Assembly (NCBI RefSeq): GCF_026672275.1
Contig: NZ_JANQCD010000005.1
Coordinates: 1-64,000 of the forward strand
DNA from: Marinifilum sp. D737
GTDB taxonomy: Bacteria; Bacteroidota; Bacteroidia; Bacteroidales; Marinifilaceae
Direction of reading: 5' to 3'
DNA: 64,000 nucleotides
Under the pieces are notes generated by a model. The model saw only the letters and a list, made by a program, of their open reading frames with translations. It did no database searches and was not told the DNA's origin. Below, one piece after another: positions 46,510 to 54,973 of this stretch (the stretch's first letter is position 1; every line of letters begins with the position of its first letter). A program made the position numbers and the translations under genes.

Positions 46510-47295
46510 TTAAATATTTACAGTACCGGAAAATACTTTTGTTGCAGGCCCAATAAGCCAGACATTATTGATATTTTGTGTGTCTAATCTTTCAAATCGA
46601 ACTTCCAGATTTCCACCTTTGGTTATTATTTTGAAATGTTCTTTGTTTTTTTCAAAGCCGGAACCAATTGCCGATGCCACTACACCTGTACCACAAGAAT
46701 AAGTTTCATCTTCTACTCCTCGTTCGTAGGTACTTACTTGTATACCTTCATCGTTAAAAGAAACAAAATTTACGTTTGTACCTTCTTTTGCAAACCTTTC
46801 GTTGTATCGGATGACTTTACCATTTTTATAGGTGTCAAAGTTTGCATGGGAATCAATGAATTTAACGTAATGTGGCGAACCGGTGTTCATGTAATAATGA
46901 TTTTCTCCCTTTTCGATGCCAGACACATTAATCATTTTAAGACTTACCTGAACAAAACTATCTTCATCCTTCACCAAGGCTTCATGCTCTCCATCTACGG
47001 CAATGAATAATGTTTTATCTTTGATAATCCCCAGGTGATATGCAAAAGCAACTATACATCTGCCACCATTTCCACACATGCTCGCTTCACCACCGTCCGA
47101 ATTGAAGTACCTCATTCGAAAATCATATCCTTCAGCATTCTCTAATAGCATTAAACCATCTGCACCAATGCCAAACCTTCGGTGACATAGGTGTTCAATC
47201 AACTTTTTGTTATCCGGGGATATAATATTATTACGGTTATCAATTAGAACAAAATCATTTCCAGTTCCCTGATATTTCCAAAATTGTATCTGCAT
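46510..47295 (-). CDS. dapF: Diaminopimelate epimerase
   Basis: The protein has 261 residues. It converts LL- to meso-diaminopimelate for lysine and peptidoglycan synthesis. Both catalytic cysteines are present: Cys74 in ASMCGNGGRCIV and Cys201 in ETYSCGTGVVAS. The N-terminal FWKYQGTGNDFVLIDNR and the central MNTGSPHYVKF motif are also typical. It is slightly shorter than the E. coli enzyme but complete. It is followed after 18 bases by a hybrid sensor kinase; the aminotransferase dapL, often next to dapF in this phylum, is not here. Confidence 0.96.
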   Translation of the reverse strand: MQIQFWKYQGTGNDFVLIDNRNNIISPDNKKLIEHLCHRRFGIGADGLMLLENAEGYDFRMRYFNSDGGEASMCGNGGRCIVAFAYHLGIIKDKTLFIAVDGEHEALVKDEDSFVQVSLKMINVSGIEKGENHYYMNTGSPHYVKFIDSHANFDTYKNGKVIRYNERFAKEGTNVNFVSFNDEGIQVSTYERGVEDETYSCGTGVVASAIGSGFEKNKEHFKIITKGGNLEVRFERLDTQNINNVWLIGPATKVFSGTVNI

Positions 47296-47570
47296 TCTTG
47301 TGTAATCCTGTTAATAAGTGTTAAATACGTTAAAATTCAAAACACTTCTAAACTTATATCGTTAAAATTGTAGCATAAAAGTAAGAATCTTATTGGTTTT
47401 ACCCTTATTTCCAAAAGTGAAAAGTGTAAGAATTTGATGAATGTTAATTCAATGATAAATAACTATTGATTATATGAATCTGATTTCGTAACTTTTTATG
47501 TTCGAAACAGGGTGTGTAAATTGCCGATAAGATGGATCCTAAGTTTCACTCTTAAAATTTTTATTGCATT

Positions 47571-49022
47571 ATGAAAGCTAAAATGTTTTTCGGAAGAGTT
47601 TTAACTGCATTATTTGGTGGTGGTATTGCCATTATTTTATTTGTATTGTTTGTTGATAAAGAAGAGAAAATTATCACGGTAAAGGAGCCAAAAGCGATAC
47701 AATTAACAAGCCTTCCACAAAATGTAACGGGTCAGGTTGATTTAACGTTAGCTGCAGAATCATCGGTGAAATCTGTAGTACATGTAAAAACTTTATATAC
47801 GAATGAAGAATATCAATCCAATCCATTTTACGATTTTCTTTTTGGGAATACTAAAAGAGACTATCAACCACAGCCAAGCCTGGGCTCAGGTTCAGGTGTA
47901 ATTATTTCTGATGATGGTTACATCGTGACCAATAATCATGTAGTGAGAGGTTCAAATTTAATTAATGTAGTTTTACAAGATAAAAGATCCTATGAGGCTA
48001 AGTTAGTGGGACAGGATCCATATACCGATTTGGCATTGATTAAAATTGAAGAAGAAGATTTGCCTGCAATGAGTTTTGGAAATTCTGATGAGTTGAAATT
48101 AGGAGAATGGGTATTGGCAGTAGGAAATCCATTTAACTTGACTTCCACAGTTACCGCAGGTATTATTAGTGCTAAAGCCAGAAATATTGGAATAATGAGA
48201 GAAGGAAGTCTGAGCATTGAATCATTTCTTCAGACTGATGCTGCTGTGAATCCTGGTAATAGTGGAGGAGCTTTGGTTGATACAAAAGGAAAGTTGGTTG
48301 GAATCAATACGGCAATTGAATCGAGAACAGGTTCTTATTCAGGTTACTCTTTTGCGATACCTGTAACAATTGTTCAAAAGGTTATAACAGATTTAAAAGA
48401 ATTTGGTAGGGTACAAAGAGCTGTTATTGGAGTTGTTATTCAAACTGTTGATGCCAGATTAGCTGAAGATAATGGTTTGGAGAAAATTGAAGGTGTATTC
48501 ATTAATGGAATAACTGAAGATGGAGCTGCAGAAGAAGTTGGTATGAAAAAAGGAGATGTTATCCTGCAGATTAATAATACAAAGGTTAATTCAAATGCTG
48601 AGCTGCAAGAGCAAGTAAGCAAGTATCGTCCTGGAGATGAAATAGAAGTTTTAATAAAAAGAGATGGCGAAAAGAAACAATTTGATGTCGTTTTACGTAA
48701 TAGGTTAGGAAATACGGAAGTGATAAAATCAAGTGATTTAGCTTTTCTAGGTGCTGAATTCGAGCCAATTTCTGCTAAAGAGAAGTATCGACTTCAAATT
48801 AATAGGGGAGTTAAAGTGAAGAATCTGCGTAGTGGGAAGCTGAAAGAGGAGAATATTAGAGAAGGTTTTATTATTTACAAAATTAACAATACACCAATTT
48901 ATAAAGTAAAAGATATTGAAGAGGCCTTGCAAAGCGTTAAGGATGGCGGAGTGTTTATTTCTGGTATATATCCTAATGGCAGCGTGAAGTATTATGCCTT
49001 TTCTCTTAAGGATAATGAATAG
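47571..49022 (+). CDS. HtrA/DegP-type periplasmic serine protease
   Basis: The protein has 483 residues. An N-terminal membrane anchor or signal (ALFGGGIAIILFVLFV) is followed by a trypsin-like domain with catalytic His123 (VTNNHVV), Asp153 (DLALIKI) and Ser231 (NPGNSGGALVD), then two PDZ domains (about 285-385 and about 400-483). The first PDZ is canonical (IEGVFINGITEDGAAEEVGMKKGDVILQINNTKV); the second is shorter and more divergent (INRGVKVKNLRSGKL). The protein degrades or refolds misfolded envelope proteins. It is monocistronic, 105 bases upstream of rpoD, whose own promoter lies in the gap. Confidence 0.94.
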   Translation: MKAKMFFGRVLTALFGGGIAIILFVLFVDKEEKIITVKEPKAIQLTSLPQNVTGQVDLTLAAESSVKSVVHVKTLYTNEEYQSNPFYDFLFGNTKRDYQPQPSLGSGSGVIISDDGYIVTNNHVVRGSNLINVVLQDKRSYEAKLVGQDPYTDLALIKIEEEDLPAMSFGNSDELKLGEWVLAVGNPFNLTSTVTAGIISAKARNIGIMREGSLSIESFLQTDAAVNPGNSGGALVDTKGKLVGINTAIESRTGSYSGYSFAIPVTIVQKVITDLKEFGRVQRAVIGVVIQTVDARLAEDNGLEKIEGVFINGITEDGAAEEVGMKKGDVILQINNTKVNSNAELQEQVSKYRPGDEIEVLIKRDGEKKQFDVVLRNRLGNTEVIKSSDLAFLGAEFEPISAKEKYRLQINRGVKVKNLRSGKLKEENIREGFIIYKINNTPIYKVKDIEEALQSVKDGGVFISGIYPNGSVKYYAFSLKDNE

Positions 49023-49069
49023 AAATCAAACGAGAAAAATATAAATATTCGAATAAAATGGCAATTAAT

Positions 49070-49101
49070 TTTGACTTTTTTTATTAAAAAGTCTAATTTT
49101 G
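49070..49101 (+). promoter_or_regulatory. rpoD promoter
   Basis: TTTG at 49070-49073, 20 bases, then TAATTTTG at 49094-49101, a near-ideal match to the Bacteroidota -33/-7 consensus. The ATG is 26 bases downstream. Confidence 0.65.
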
Positions 49102-49127
49102 CGAAATATTTTCGATGAAAAGGGACT

Positions 49128-49988
49128 ATGAGACAATTAAAGATAACTAAATCAATTACCAATCGTGAGAGTGCGTCGTTGGACAAGTACTTGCAAGAGA
49201 TTGGTAAAGAAGATCTTATTACAGTTGAGGAAGAAGTTGAATTGGCGCAGCGAATCAAAAAAGGCGACCAAAGAGCTTTGGAAAAATTAACCAGAGCAAA
49301 TTTGCGTTTCGTTGTTTCTGTGGCTAAGCAATACCAAAATCAGGGATTGAGTCTGCCTGACTTGATCAATGAAGGAAACCTGGGATTGATTAAAGCAGCA
49401 GAAAAGTTTGATGAAACTCGTGGATTTAAATTCATTTCTTATGCTGTATGGTGGATTCGTCAGTCTATCCTTCAGGCTTTGGCAGAGCAGTCTCGAATCG
49501 TTCGATTACCATTGAACCAGGTTGGTTCGTTGAACAAGATCAACAAAGCATTTTCGAAATTCGAGCAAGAACATGAAAGAAAGCCATCTCCTGAAGAATT
49601 AGCAGAGTCCTTGGAGTTACCTGCAGATAAAGTTGCAGATACACTACGTGTTTCAGGTCGTCACATTTCTGTCGATGCTCCGTTTGTTGACGGAGAGGAC
49701 AACAGTTTGTTGGATGTATTGGTGAATGATGATTCTCCAATCGCAGACAGAAGTCTCTTGAATGAGTCCTTAACCAGAGAAATTGATAGAGCTTTAGCTA
49801 CTCTAACCGAGAGAGAAAGTGATATCATCAAGTTATTCTTCGGTATTGGAATTCAAGAAATGACCTTGGAAGAAATTGGCGAAAAATTTGGATTGACACG
49901 TGAACGTGTTCGTCAGATTAAAGAAAAAGCGATTCGTCGTTTGCGTCATACTTCCCGAAGCAAATTATTGAAATCATATTTGGGATAA
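49128..49988 (+). CDS. rpoD: Primary RNA polymerase sigma factor (RpoD/SigA)
   Basis: The protein has 286 residues. It holds region 1.2 ([27 protein letters not shown]), region 2 ([51 protein letters not shown]), region 3 and region 4 ([27 protein letters not shown]). Region 1.1 is absent and the protein is far shorter than E. coli RpoD; this is the normal form of the housekeeping sigma factor in Bacteroidota, which recognises TAnnTTTG promoters. It sits in the cytoplasm as part of the holoenzyme. It is followed by a strong terminator and a convergent uvrB. Confidence 0.95.
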   Translation: MRQLKITKSITNRESASLDKYLQEIGKEDLITVEEEVELAQRIKKGDQRALEKLTRANLRFVVSVAKQYQNQGLSLPDLINEGNLGLIKAAEKFDETRGFKFISYAVWWIRQSILQALAEQSRIVRLPLNQVGSLNKINKAFSKFEQEHERKPSPEELAESLELPADKVADTLRVSGRHISVDAPFVDGEDNSLLDVLVNDDSPIADRSLLNESLTREIDRALATLTERESDIIKLFFGIGIQEMTLEEIGEKFGLTRERVRQIKEKAIRRLRHTSRSKLLKSYLG

Positions 49989-50007
49989 CAGTTCCCGCGA
50001 GATAACT

Positions 50008-50036
50008 AAAGCAGTTTCGAAAGAAACTGCTTTTTT
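50008..50036 (+). terminator. rpoD terminator
   Basis: GCAGTTTC and GAAACTGC pair around GAAA, followed by six Ts. It ends eight bases before the convergent uvrB stop. Confidence 0.88.
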
Positions 50037-50044
50037 ATTTTCCC

Positions 50045-52060
50045 TTATTTTGAGTTTTTCTCTTTCAATTGTTCCTGCAGTTTATACATCTCATCTCGAT
50101 ATTGAGCCGCTTGTAAGAAATCCATATCTTTTGCAGCTTTCTGCATTAATTTCTTCGTTTTCTCAATACTCTTTTCCAAGTTTTCTTTGCTCATGTATTG
50201 TACTACAGGATCTGCAGCAATTTCAACAGTTTCAGGTCCTGCATATGCATTTGGTTCGGCTTTCTGACTTTGTTCAATAATACTTTTCTTTGATTTTACA
50301 ATTTGCTGTGGTGTAATGCCATGTTTCTCGTTGTAAGCCAATTGTTTTTCACGACGATGATTGGTAGAATCAATTGTCTCCTTCATCGATTTGGTAATCT
50401 TATCTGCATACATGATTACCTTTCCATTTACATTACGTGCAGCTCTACCGGAAGTCTGAATTAGTGATCGGGTAGAGCGAAGAAAACCTTCCTTATCGGC
50501 ATCAAGAATTGCTACCAAGGATACTTCCGGTAAATCCAAACCTTCACGAAGTAAGTTCACTCCAATCAAAACATCAAACTCACCATTTCTAAGGTCTTCC
50601 ATTATTTTAATGCGATCTAATGTGTCAACATCAGAATGGATGTAGCGACATCGAATACTTAAATTGGCAAAGTATTCCGATAATTCTTCTGCCATTCGTT
50701 TGGTAAGAGTAGTAACCAGTGTGCGTTCATCTTTTTCTGTCCTTTCATTGATTTCTGCTATCAAATCGTCAATCTGATTTAAACTTGGACGAACATCAAT
50801 TTGAGGATCAAGCAGTCCGGTAGGGCGAATTACCTGTTCAACTACAACACCTTCGCATTTTTCCAGTTCATAATCAGCCGGAGTTGCACTAACATAAATG
50901 GTTTGATTGGTTACTTCTTCGAACTCTTCAAATTTTAAAGGTCTGTTATCCAATGCAGCAGGCAATCTAAACCCATATTCTACCAAGTTAATTTTCCTTG
51001 AATGATCACCGCCATACATGGCACGAATTTGAGGAATGGTAACATGACTTTCGTCGATTACCATTAAGAAATCATTTGGGAAATAGTCTATTAAGCAGAA
51101 GGGACGTGTGCCGGCAGGTCTTCCATCAAAATATCTTGAATAATTCTCGATACCAGAACAGTGACCAAGCTCCCTGATCATTTCCAGATCGAAACTTACT
51201 TTTTCTTCCAATCGTTTTGCTTCCAGATGTTTTCCAATTTCTTTTAAGAAAGCAACATGTGCAACCATATCATCCTGTATTTGATGTATGGCTGATTGAA
51301 CCCGATCTTTACTGGTAACAAATATATTGGCTGGGTAAATGGTAATTCGGTCGTAATCTTCAATTTTTAATCCATTAATAGGATCGAAAGAATAGATTTC
51401 ATCAATTTCATCATCCCAGAAAATAATTCTGTAGGCAAAATCAGCGTAAGCAGGATAGATATCAACAGTGTCACCTTTTACACGGAAATGTCCACGATCG
51501 AATTCCACTTCGTTTCTTGAGTATAGAGCATCCACAAATGCGAAGAGAAGCTTGTTGCGCGAAATAACCTGACCTTTTTCCAAAACCGTAACATTGTTGT
51601 GGAAATCTTCCGGGTTACCAATACCATACAAGCAGGAAACCGATGAAACTACAATAACATCTTTTCTTCCCGAAAGTAGGGCTGAGGTTGCACTAAGCCT
51701 TAATTTTTCAATCTCATCATTAATGGAAAGATCTTTCTCGATATACGTATCGCTTACAGGCAGATAAGCTTCTGGTTGATAATAATCGTAATACGAAACA
51801 AAATATTCAACAGCATTATTGGGAAAGAAATTTTTGAACTCGCCATAAAGCTGTGCCGCAAGGGTTTTGTTATGACTTAAAACCAAAGTAGGTCTTTGAA
51901 CTTCCTGAATTACATTTGCCACGGTAAATGTTTTACCCGAACCAGTAACCCCAAGAAGAGTTTGAAATGGAGAACCATCATTCAGTCCATTACGAAGTTC
52001 TTCAATCGCCTCAGGCTGATCGCCTGTTGGTTTAAATTTCGATACAATTTTAAAATCCAT
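50045..52060 (-). CDS. uvrB: Excinuclease ABC subunit B
   Basis: The protein has 671 residues. It is the damage-verifying helicase of nucleotide excision repair, acting with UvrA and UvrC. Motifs are Walker A GVTGSGKTFTVANV (about 38-51), the beta-hairpin region YFVSYYDYYQPEAYLPVSDTYIEKD, DEXD-type VIDESHV, motif V/VI GVNLLREGLDLPEV and QTSGRAARN, and a C-terminal UVR domain (EKTKKLMQKAAKDMDFLQAAQYRDEMYKL) that binds UvrC. Length and order are standard. Its upstream region is filled by the second copy of the dispersed intergenic element. Confidence 0.97.
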   Translation of the reverse strand: MDFKIVSKFKPTGDQPEAIEELRNGLNDGSPFQTLLGVTGSGKTFTVANVIQEVQRPTLVLSHNKTLAAQLYGEFKNFFPNNAVEYFVSYYDYYQPEAYLPVSDTYIEKDLSINDEIEKLRLSATSALLSGRKDVIVVSSVSCLYGIGNPEDFHNNVTVLEKGQVISRNKLLFAFVDALYSRNEVEFDRGHFRVKGDTVDIYPAYADFAYRIIFWDDEIDEIYSFDPINGLKIEDYDRITIYPANIFVTSKDRVQSAIHQIQDDMVAHVAFLKEIGKHLEAKRLEEKVSFDLEMIRELGHCSGIENYSRYFDGRPAGTRPFCLIDYFPNDFLMVIDESHVTIPQIRAMYGGDHSRKINLVEYGFRLPAALDNRPLKFEEFEEVTNQTIYVSATPADYELEKCEGVVVEQVIRPTGLLDPQIDVRPSLNQIDDLIAEINERTEKDERTLVTTLTKRMAEELSEYFANLSIRCRYIHSDVDTLDRIKIMEDLRNGEFDVLIGVNLLREGLDLPEVSLVAILDADKEGFLRSTRSLIQTSGRAARNVNGKVIMYADKITKSMKETIDSTNHRREKQLAYNEKHGITPQQIVKSKKSIIEQSQKAEPNAYAGPETVEIAADPVVQYMSKENLEKSIEKTKKLMQKAAKDMDFLQAAQYRDEMYKLQEQLKEKNSK

Positions 52061-52077
52061 AACCCTCTTTTTTAATC

Positions 52078-52203
52078 TTATACCATTTATTGGTAATCGA
52101 GAGCTATTTATGACTCTCGTAGTATTTTGGTATAATGCCGATATATAATTTACAAGTCATTGTACGTGAAGTGTACAAATGGCTTAAATAAATTAATTAT
52201 CGG
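52078..52203 (-). repeat. Dispersed two-hairpin intergenic element, copy 2
   Basis: The reverse complement matches copy 1 (30154-30282) over its whole length, with the same two modules. TTATACC...GGTATAAT encloses a CGAGAG/CTCTCG hairpin (52098-52103, 52114-52119), and the second module runs from CCGATATATAATTT to AATTATCGG around a TTGTAC/GTACAA hairpin. Where the copies differ in the hairpins, pairing is mostly kept. It ends 17 bases upstream of the uvrB start. Confidence 0.8.
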
Positions 52204-52363
52204 TGCTACAAAGCAACGCTAAAATAGAGAAACAATGTGAAACGAGCATGATTAAATACAAATTGTTATTATTATTTAAATCTTGCGGCTTCCTCCCGAT
52301 AATGATTGGGGTGGCAAAACCATGTAAAATATAAACAGATGAACTTGAAAATATTTTTGGTAC

Positions 52364-52393
52364 AAAAAATGCCGACTATTTTAAATAGTCGGC
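52364..52393 (-). terminator. Terminator after the endonuclease/phosphatase-fold gene
   Basis: GCCGACTATTT and AAATAGTCGGC form an 11-bp perfect stem, followed on the minus strand by six Ts. Confidence 0.9.
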
Positions 52394-52415
52394 AGTACTT
52401 TATATTGAGATAAGT

Positions 52416-53429
52416 CTACTCGGAAATTTTAAAGTAAACCGGAAAGTGGTCGCTGTATCCTCCGTAGTAATTTGGACCGCCATAGGTTCTACTAGGAACA
52501 AGTACACCTTTCTTGTTTTTGTAACAAATCCACTCTTCTTTAAATATCTTTCCAGCATCGAAAGAGGTGTGAAGTCCGTTTTTCTTATTCAACAATGAGT
52601 TTGAAACAATTAAATTATCAAGCATGTTCCAATTGCCTCTATAGTTGTAAGTACCTTCTCCTTTGGCATCCATATTATAAACAAGATTGTACAAATATGA
52701 AGGGTTTGATGAGTTTTTATTGTTGCCTGCATTTAATGTTTGGCTAAGCGATTTGTTGTTTGGTTCATCGTTGAAGTCACCCATTATAATGATGTTTGCA
52801 GCAGGATTTTTAGTTTGAATCCCATCAACGGCACTTTTCAATTGTTCGGCAACAAATACTCTGTTCTTTTCCGATTTTTCCAAACCGCCTCGTCTCGAAG
52901 GCCAATGGTTTACAAAAACATGAACCGTATCTGTGCCAATAATACCTTCTACATATAAAATATCACGAGTTTTGTAATTCGGTTCCCAAGGAAATTGGAT
53001 GTTAATAGCCTCATGCTTTAGGTATTTAAAATCTTCTTTCTTGTAGATAAGAGCACAGTCAATTCCTCTTTTATCTGGACTTTCGCTATGTGCTATTCCA
53101 TAATTTCCTTCAATTAAAGTCTCTTGTTTACAAAGGTCTTCAATTACTTTTTTGTTTTCAATTTCGCATAAACCAATGATGCTAGGTAAACGTAATGTAT
53201 CCATTGAGGAAAGAACCTGAGCTAATTTTTCCAATTTATCCTGATATCGTTCACCATTGAACTTTAATTTTCCTTCAGGAGTAAAATCATCATCCCATTT
53301 TTCAGGGTGGTTAATGGTGTCGAATAAGTTTTCAACATTGTAAAAAGCAATAGTATATTCCTTTGTTTGTTGGCTACATGATGCAATTACAAATGCAGCA
53401 GAAATGAGTAAGAGTAATTTTCTGAACAT
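52416..53429 (-). CDS. Endonuclease/exonuclease/phosphatase-family lipoprotein
   Basis: The protein has 337 residues. The signal LLLLISAAFVIASCSQQ ends in a lipobox (Cys18), so it is exported and lipid-anchored. The metal-dependent phosphodiesterase fold is shown by AFYNVENLFDT, GLCEIENKKVIEDL (metal-binding Glu), DRGIDCALIYKKEDF, VNHWPSRRGG, IIMGDFNDEPNNKSL and the catalytic His in GGYSDHFPVYF. Exported members cleave extracellular DNA or phosphate esters; which one applies here is unknown. It starts 17 bases after the HAD gene on the same strand, so the two are probably one operon that could serve phosphate scavenging (inference). Confidence 0.9.
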   Translation of the reverse strand: MFRKLLLLISAAFVIASCSQQTKEYTIAFYNVENLFDTINHPEKWDDDFTPEGKLKFNGERYQDKLEKLAQVLSSMDTLRLPSIIGLCEIENKKVIEDLCKQETLIEGNYGIAHSESPDKRGIDCALIYKKEDFKYLKHEAINIQFPWEPNYKTRDILYVEGIIGTDTVHVFVNHWPSRRGGLEKSEKNRVFVAEQLKSAVDGIQTKNPAANIIIMGDFNDEPNNKSLSQTLNAGNNKNSSNPSYLYNLVYNMDAKGEGTYNYRGNWNMLDNLIVSNSLLNKKNGLHTSFDAGKIFKEEWICYKNKKGVLVPSRTYGGPNYYGGYSDHFPVYFKISE

Positions 53430-53446
53430 GATTTAGTGTTATTGAT

Positions 53447-54031
53447 TTAGTAATATGGAGTAACATCAGTAACCATCATACCTGCTTTTTCTGCAGCTTG
53501 TATTCCTAATAGTCCATCCTCAAATACCTGGCAGAATTTAGGATCTACTCCCATTAACTCGGCACATTTCAAAAAGGTTTCTGGCTCTGGCTTATGATTG
53601 TTTACATCATCAGCACTAACCAAAATAGGGATGTACTTATCCAAGCCAAGAATCTCCATCGTTTCTTGAGCAATATTCCTTTTGCCTCCTGTGCCCACTG
53701 CCATTGGAATTTGCTTGTGGTATTTATAAACCAAGTCAGTTACAGGTTTAATTTCAGTTATCTTATGCATCTCCTTTGCAAAAAAATCTTCTTTAATAAC
53801 AGAGAATTCCTGCGGATCAATAGAATGGTTGTATTCTTTATTCAGTTTTTCAATAATTTTAGATGATGGCATCCCTGCACAAGCAGATAACCATTCAAAC
53901 GAGTAGGTAACCCCCATTATTTCTGCGGCTTTTTTCCATGCTTCAAAATGTAATGGCATGGTGTCAGCAAGTGTACCATCTAAATCAAAAATTAAGGCTT
54001 TTGTATCGGTATATATATTTATCGATTTCAT
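53447..54031 (-). CDS. HAD-superfamily hydrolase (beta-phosphoglucomutase-like)
   Basis: The protein has 194 residues from the ATG at 54031, chosen because AAGAGA sits at good distance. ATG 54037 is two codons upstream, and the longest frame begins at a TTG (54103). Motifs are ALIFDLDGTLADTMP (nucleophile Asp and acid/base Asp), VGTGGKR for motif II, the lysine before PEPETFLKCAELMGV, and FEDGLLGIQAAEKAGM for motif IV. The cap is the small helical type. Close relatives include beta-phosphoglucomutase and fructose-1-phosphatase; the exact substrate is not determinable. It is co-directional with the exported phosphodiesterase-fold lipoprotein. Confidence 0.88.
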   Translation of the reverse strand: MKSINIYTDTKALIFDLDGTLADTMPLHFEAWKKAAEIMGVTYSFEWLSACAGMPSSKIIEKLNKEYNHSIDPQEFSVIKEDFFAKEMHKITEIKPVTDLVYKYHKQIPMAVGTGGKRNIAQETMEILGLDKYIPILVSADDVNNHKPEPETFLKCAELMGVDPKFCQVFEDGLLGIQAAEKAGMMVTDVTPYY

Positions 54032-54351
54032 ATTCATTCTCTTAATAGGTTCAACTTCACAAGTTATTCGATTTATTATATCTTCCAATTTAATAATTAA
54101 CAATATTAGTTCAGGTCCGATATAAAAGAATGCGCAAATTATTAATTATTTCTTAATTAATGCCAAGCTTAACTTTATAATTTATAAATGCTTTGAGTAA
54201 ATTGATGCGACTTGCTTAAGATGTGAATTATATTGATTTTCGGTTTGTTGAATTCTTTTATTTTTTCTAATTTTCTATAGATTTGTAAAACATTTTGCGA
54301 AAGCATGCGTTTGAAGTAATGTCTACATTATTAGAATTAAAAGTGAGGTTT

Positions 54352-54714
54352 ATGAAGGTTGTACAAAGAAGTTTGATTCTATTATTCGTTTTATTTAGTG
54401 TTTCAGTAAGCGCAAAAAAAATGTCGGAAGCCGAAAAGAGAGCCGACCTTATTACCAAGTGGATGACAAAAAAACTGGAACTAAGTTCTGATCAGGTTTT
54501 AAAAATTCAAGTGTTAAATTTGGAGTGTGAGCAAGAAATTGATCGACTTACAAACGAAAAGGCAGGCTTTTCATGCATGCAAGCAGTACGCGATAGTTTG
54601 CTTCAAAAAGAGCTTAACTTCAAAGAAATTTTAACAGATACTCAATTGGCCAGTTATAAAAAGTCGAAGTGTGAGTTAAAAGAGAAGCTCAAAAAAATGT
54701 TTAAAAGACTCTAG
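54352..54714 (+). CDS. Small periplasmic Spy/CpxP-like protein
   Basis: The protein has 120 residues from the ATG at 54352, which follows a GAGG site and starts a proper signal peptide (VVQRSLILLFVLFSVSVSA). The longer in-frame start at 54295 would put 19 residues in front of the signal and is unlikely. The mature part is helical and basic (AEKRADLITKWMTKKLELSSDQVLKIQ, then ILTDTQLASYKKSK), with the LxxxQ spacing seen in Spy/CpxP-type periplasmic chaperones or stress proteins. Two cysteines are present. The family link is tentative. It ends in a strong terminator. Confidence 0.7.
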   Translation: MKVVQRSLILLFVLFSVSVSAKKMSEAEKRADLITKWMTKKLELSSDQVLKIQVLNLECEQEIDRLTNEKAGFSCMQAVRDSLLQKELNFKEILTDTQLASYKKSKCELKEKLKKMFKRL

Positions 54715-54738
54715 CGTTTAAATAATATATCCCCCATT

Positions 54739-54766
54739 CCCAATCGAAGTTCGATTGGGTTTTTTT
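54739..54766 (+). terminator. Terminator after the Spy/CpxP-like gene
   Basis: CCCAATCG and CGATTGGG pair around AAGTT, followed by seven Ts. Confidence 0.9.
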
Positions 54767-54824
54767 ATCTCAAAAATCTTGTAAAAAGAAAAAAAGATAA
54801 AAAAATCTGAAATATTTTAGTGTT

Positions 54825-54840
54825 TGTAACATCCGTTACA
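54825..54840 (+). promoter_or_regulatory. Palindromic CRP/FNR-type operator upstream of hcp
   Basis: TGTAAC-N4-GTTACA is a perfect inverted repeat 134 bases upstream of hcp. CRP/FNR-family nitrosative-stress regulators such as HcpR bind palindromes of this shape in front of hcp genes (established in other anaerobes). With the best -7 match at 54862-54869 (GATATTTG), the operator would be centred near -41.5, a class II activator position (inference). Confidence 0.6.
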
Positions 54841-54973
54841 CTTTTTACATACTCAATGTCGGATATTTGTAATGTCAAAAGGTGATAAGGCATGGCGAAA
54901 ATAAATTCTTTTACTCCCTTTTGATTTTGTAAATTGAATAAACCGAAAATAAATAACACTAAAAAATACGATT

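Larger units (their letters stand above)
52061..52415. other. Intergenic region between uvrB and the exo/endonuclease-fold lipoprotein gene
   Basis: 355 bases. The first half is the dispersed element copy 2 (52078-52203). The middle is AT-rich with no recognised feature, and the last part is a minus-strand terminator (52364-52393). The uvrB promoter must lie in or beyond the repeat element. Confidence 0.6.
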
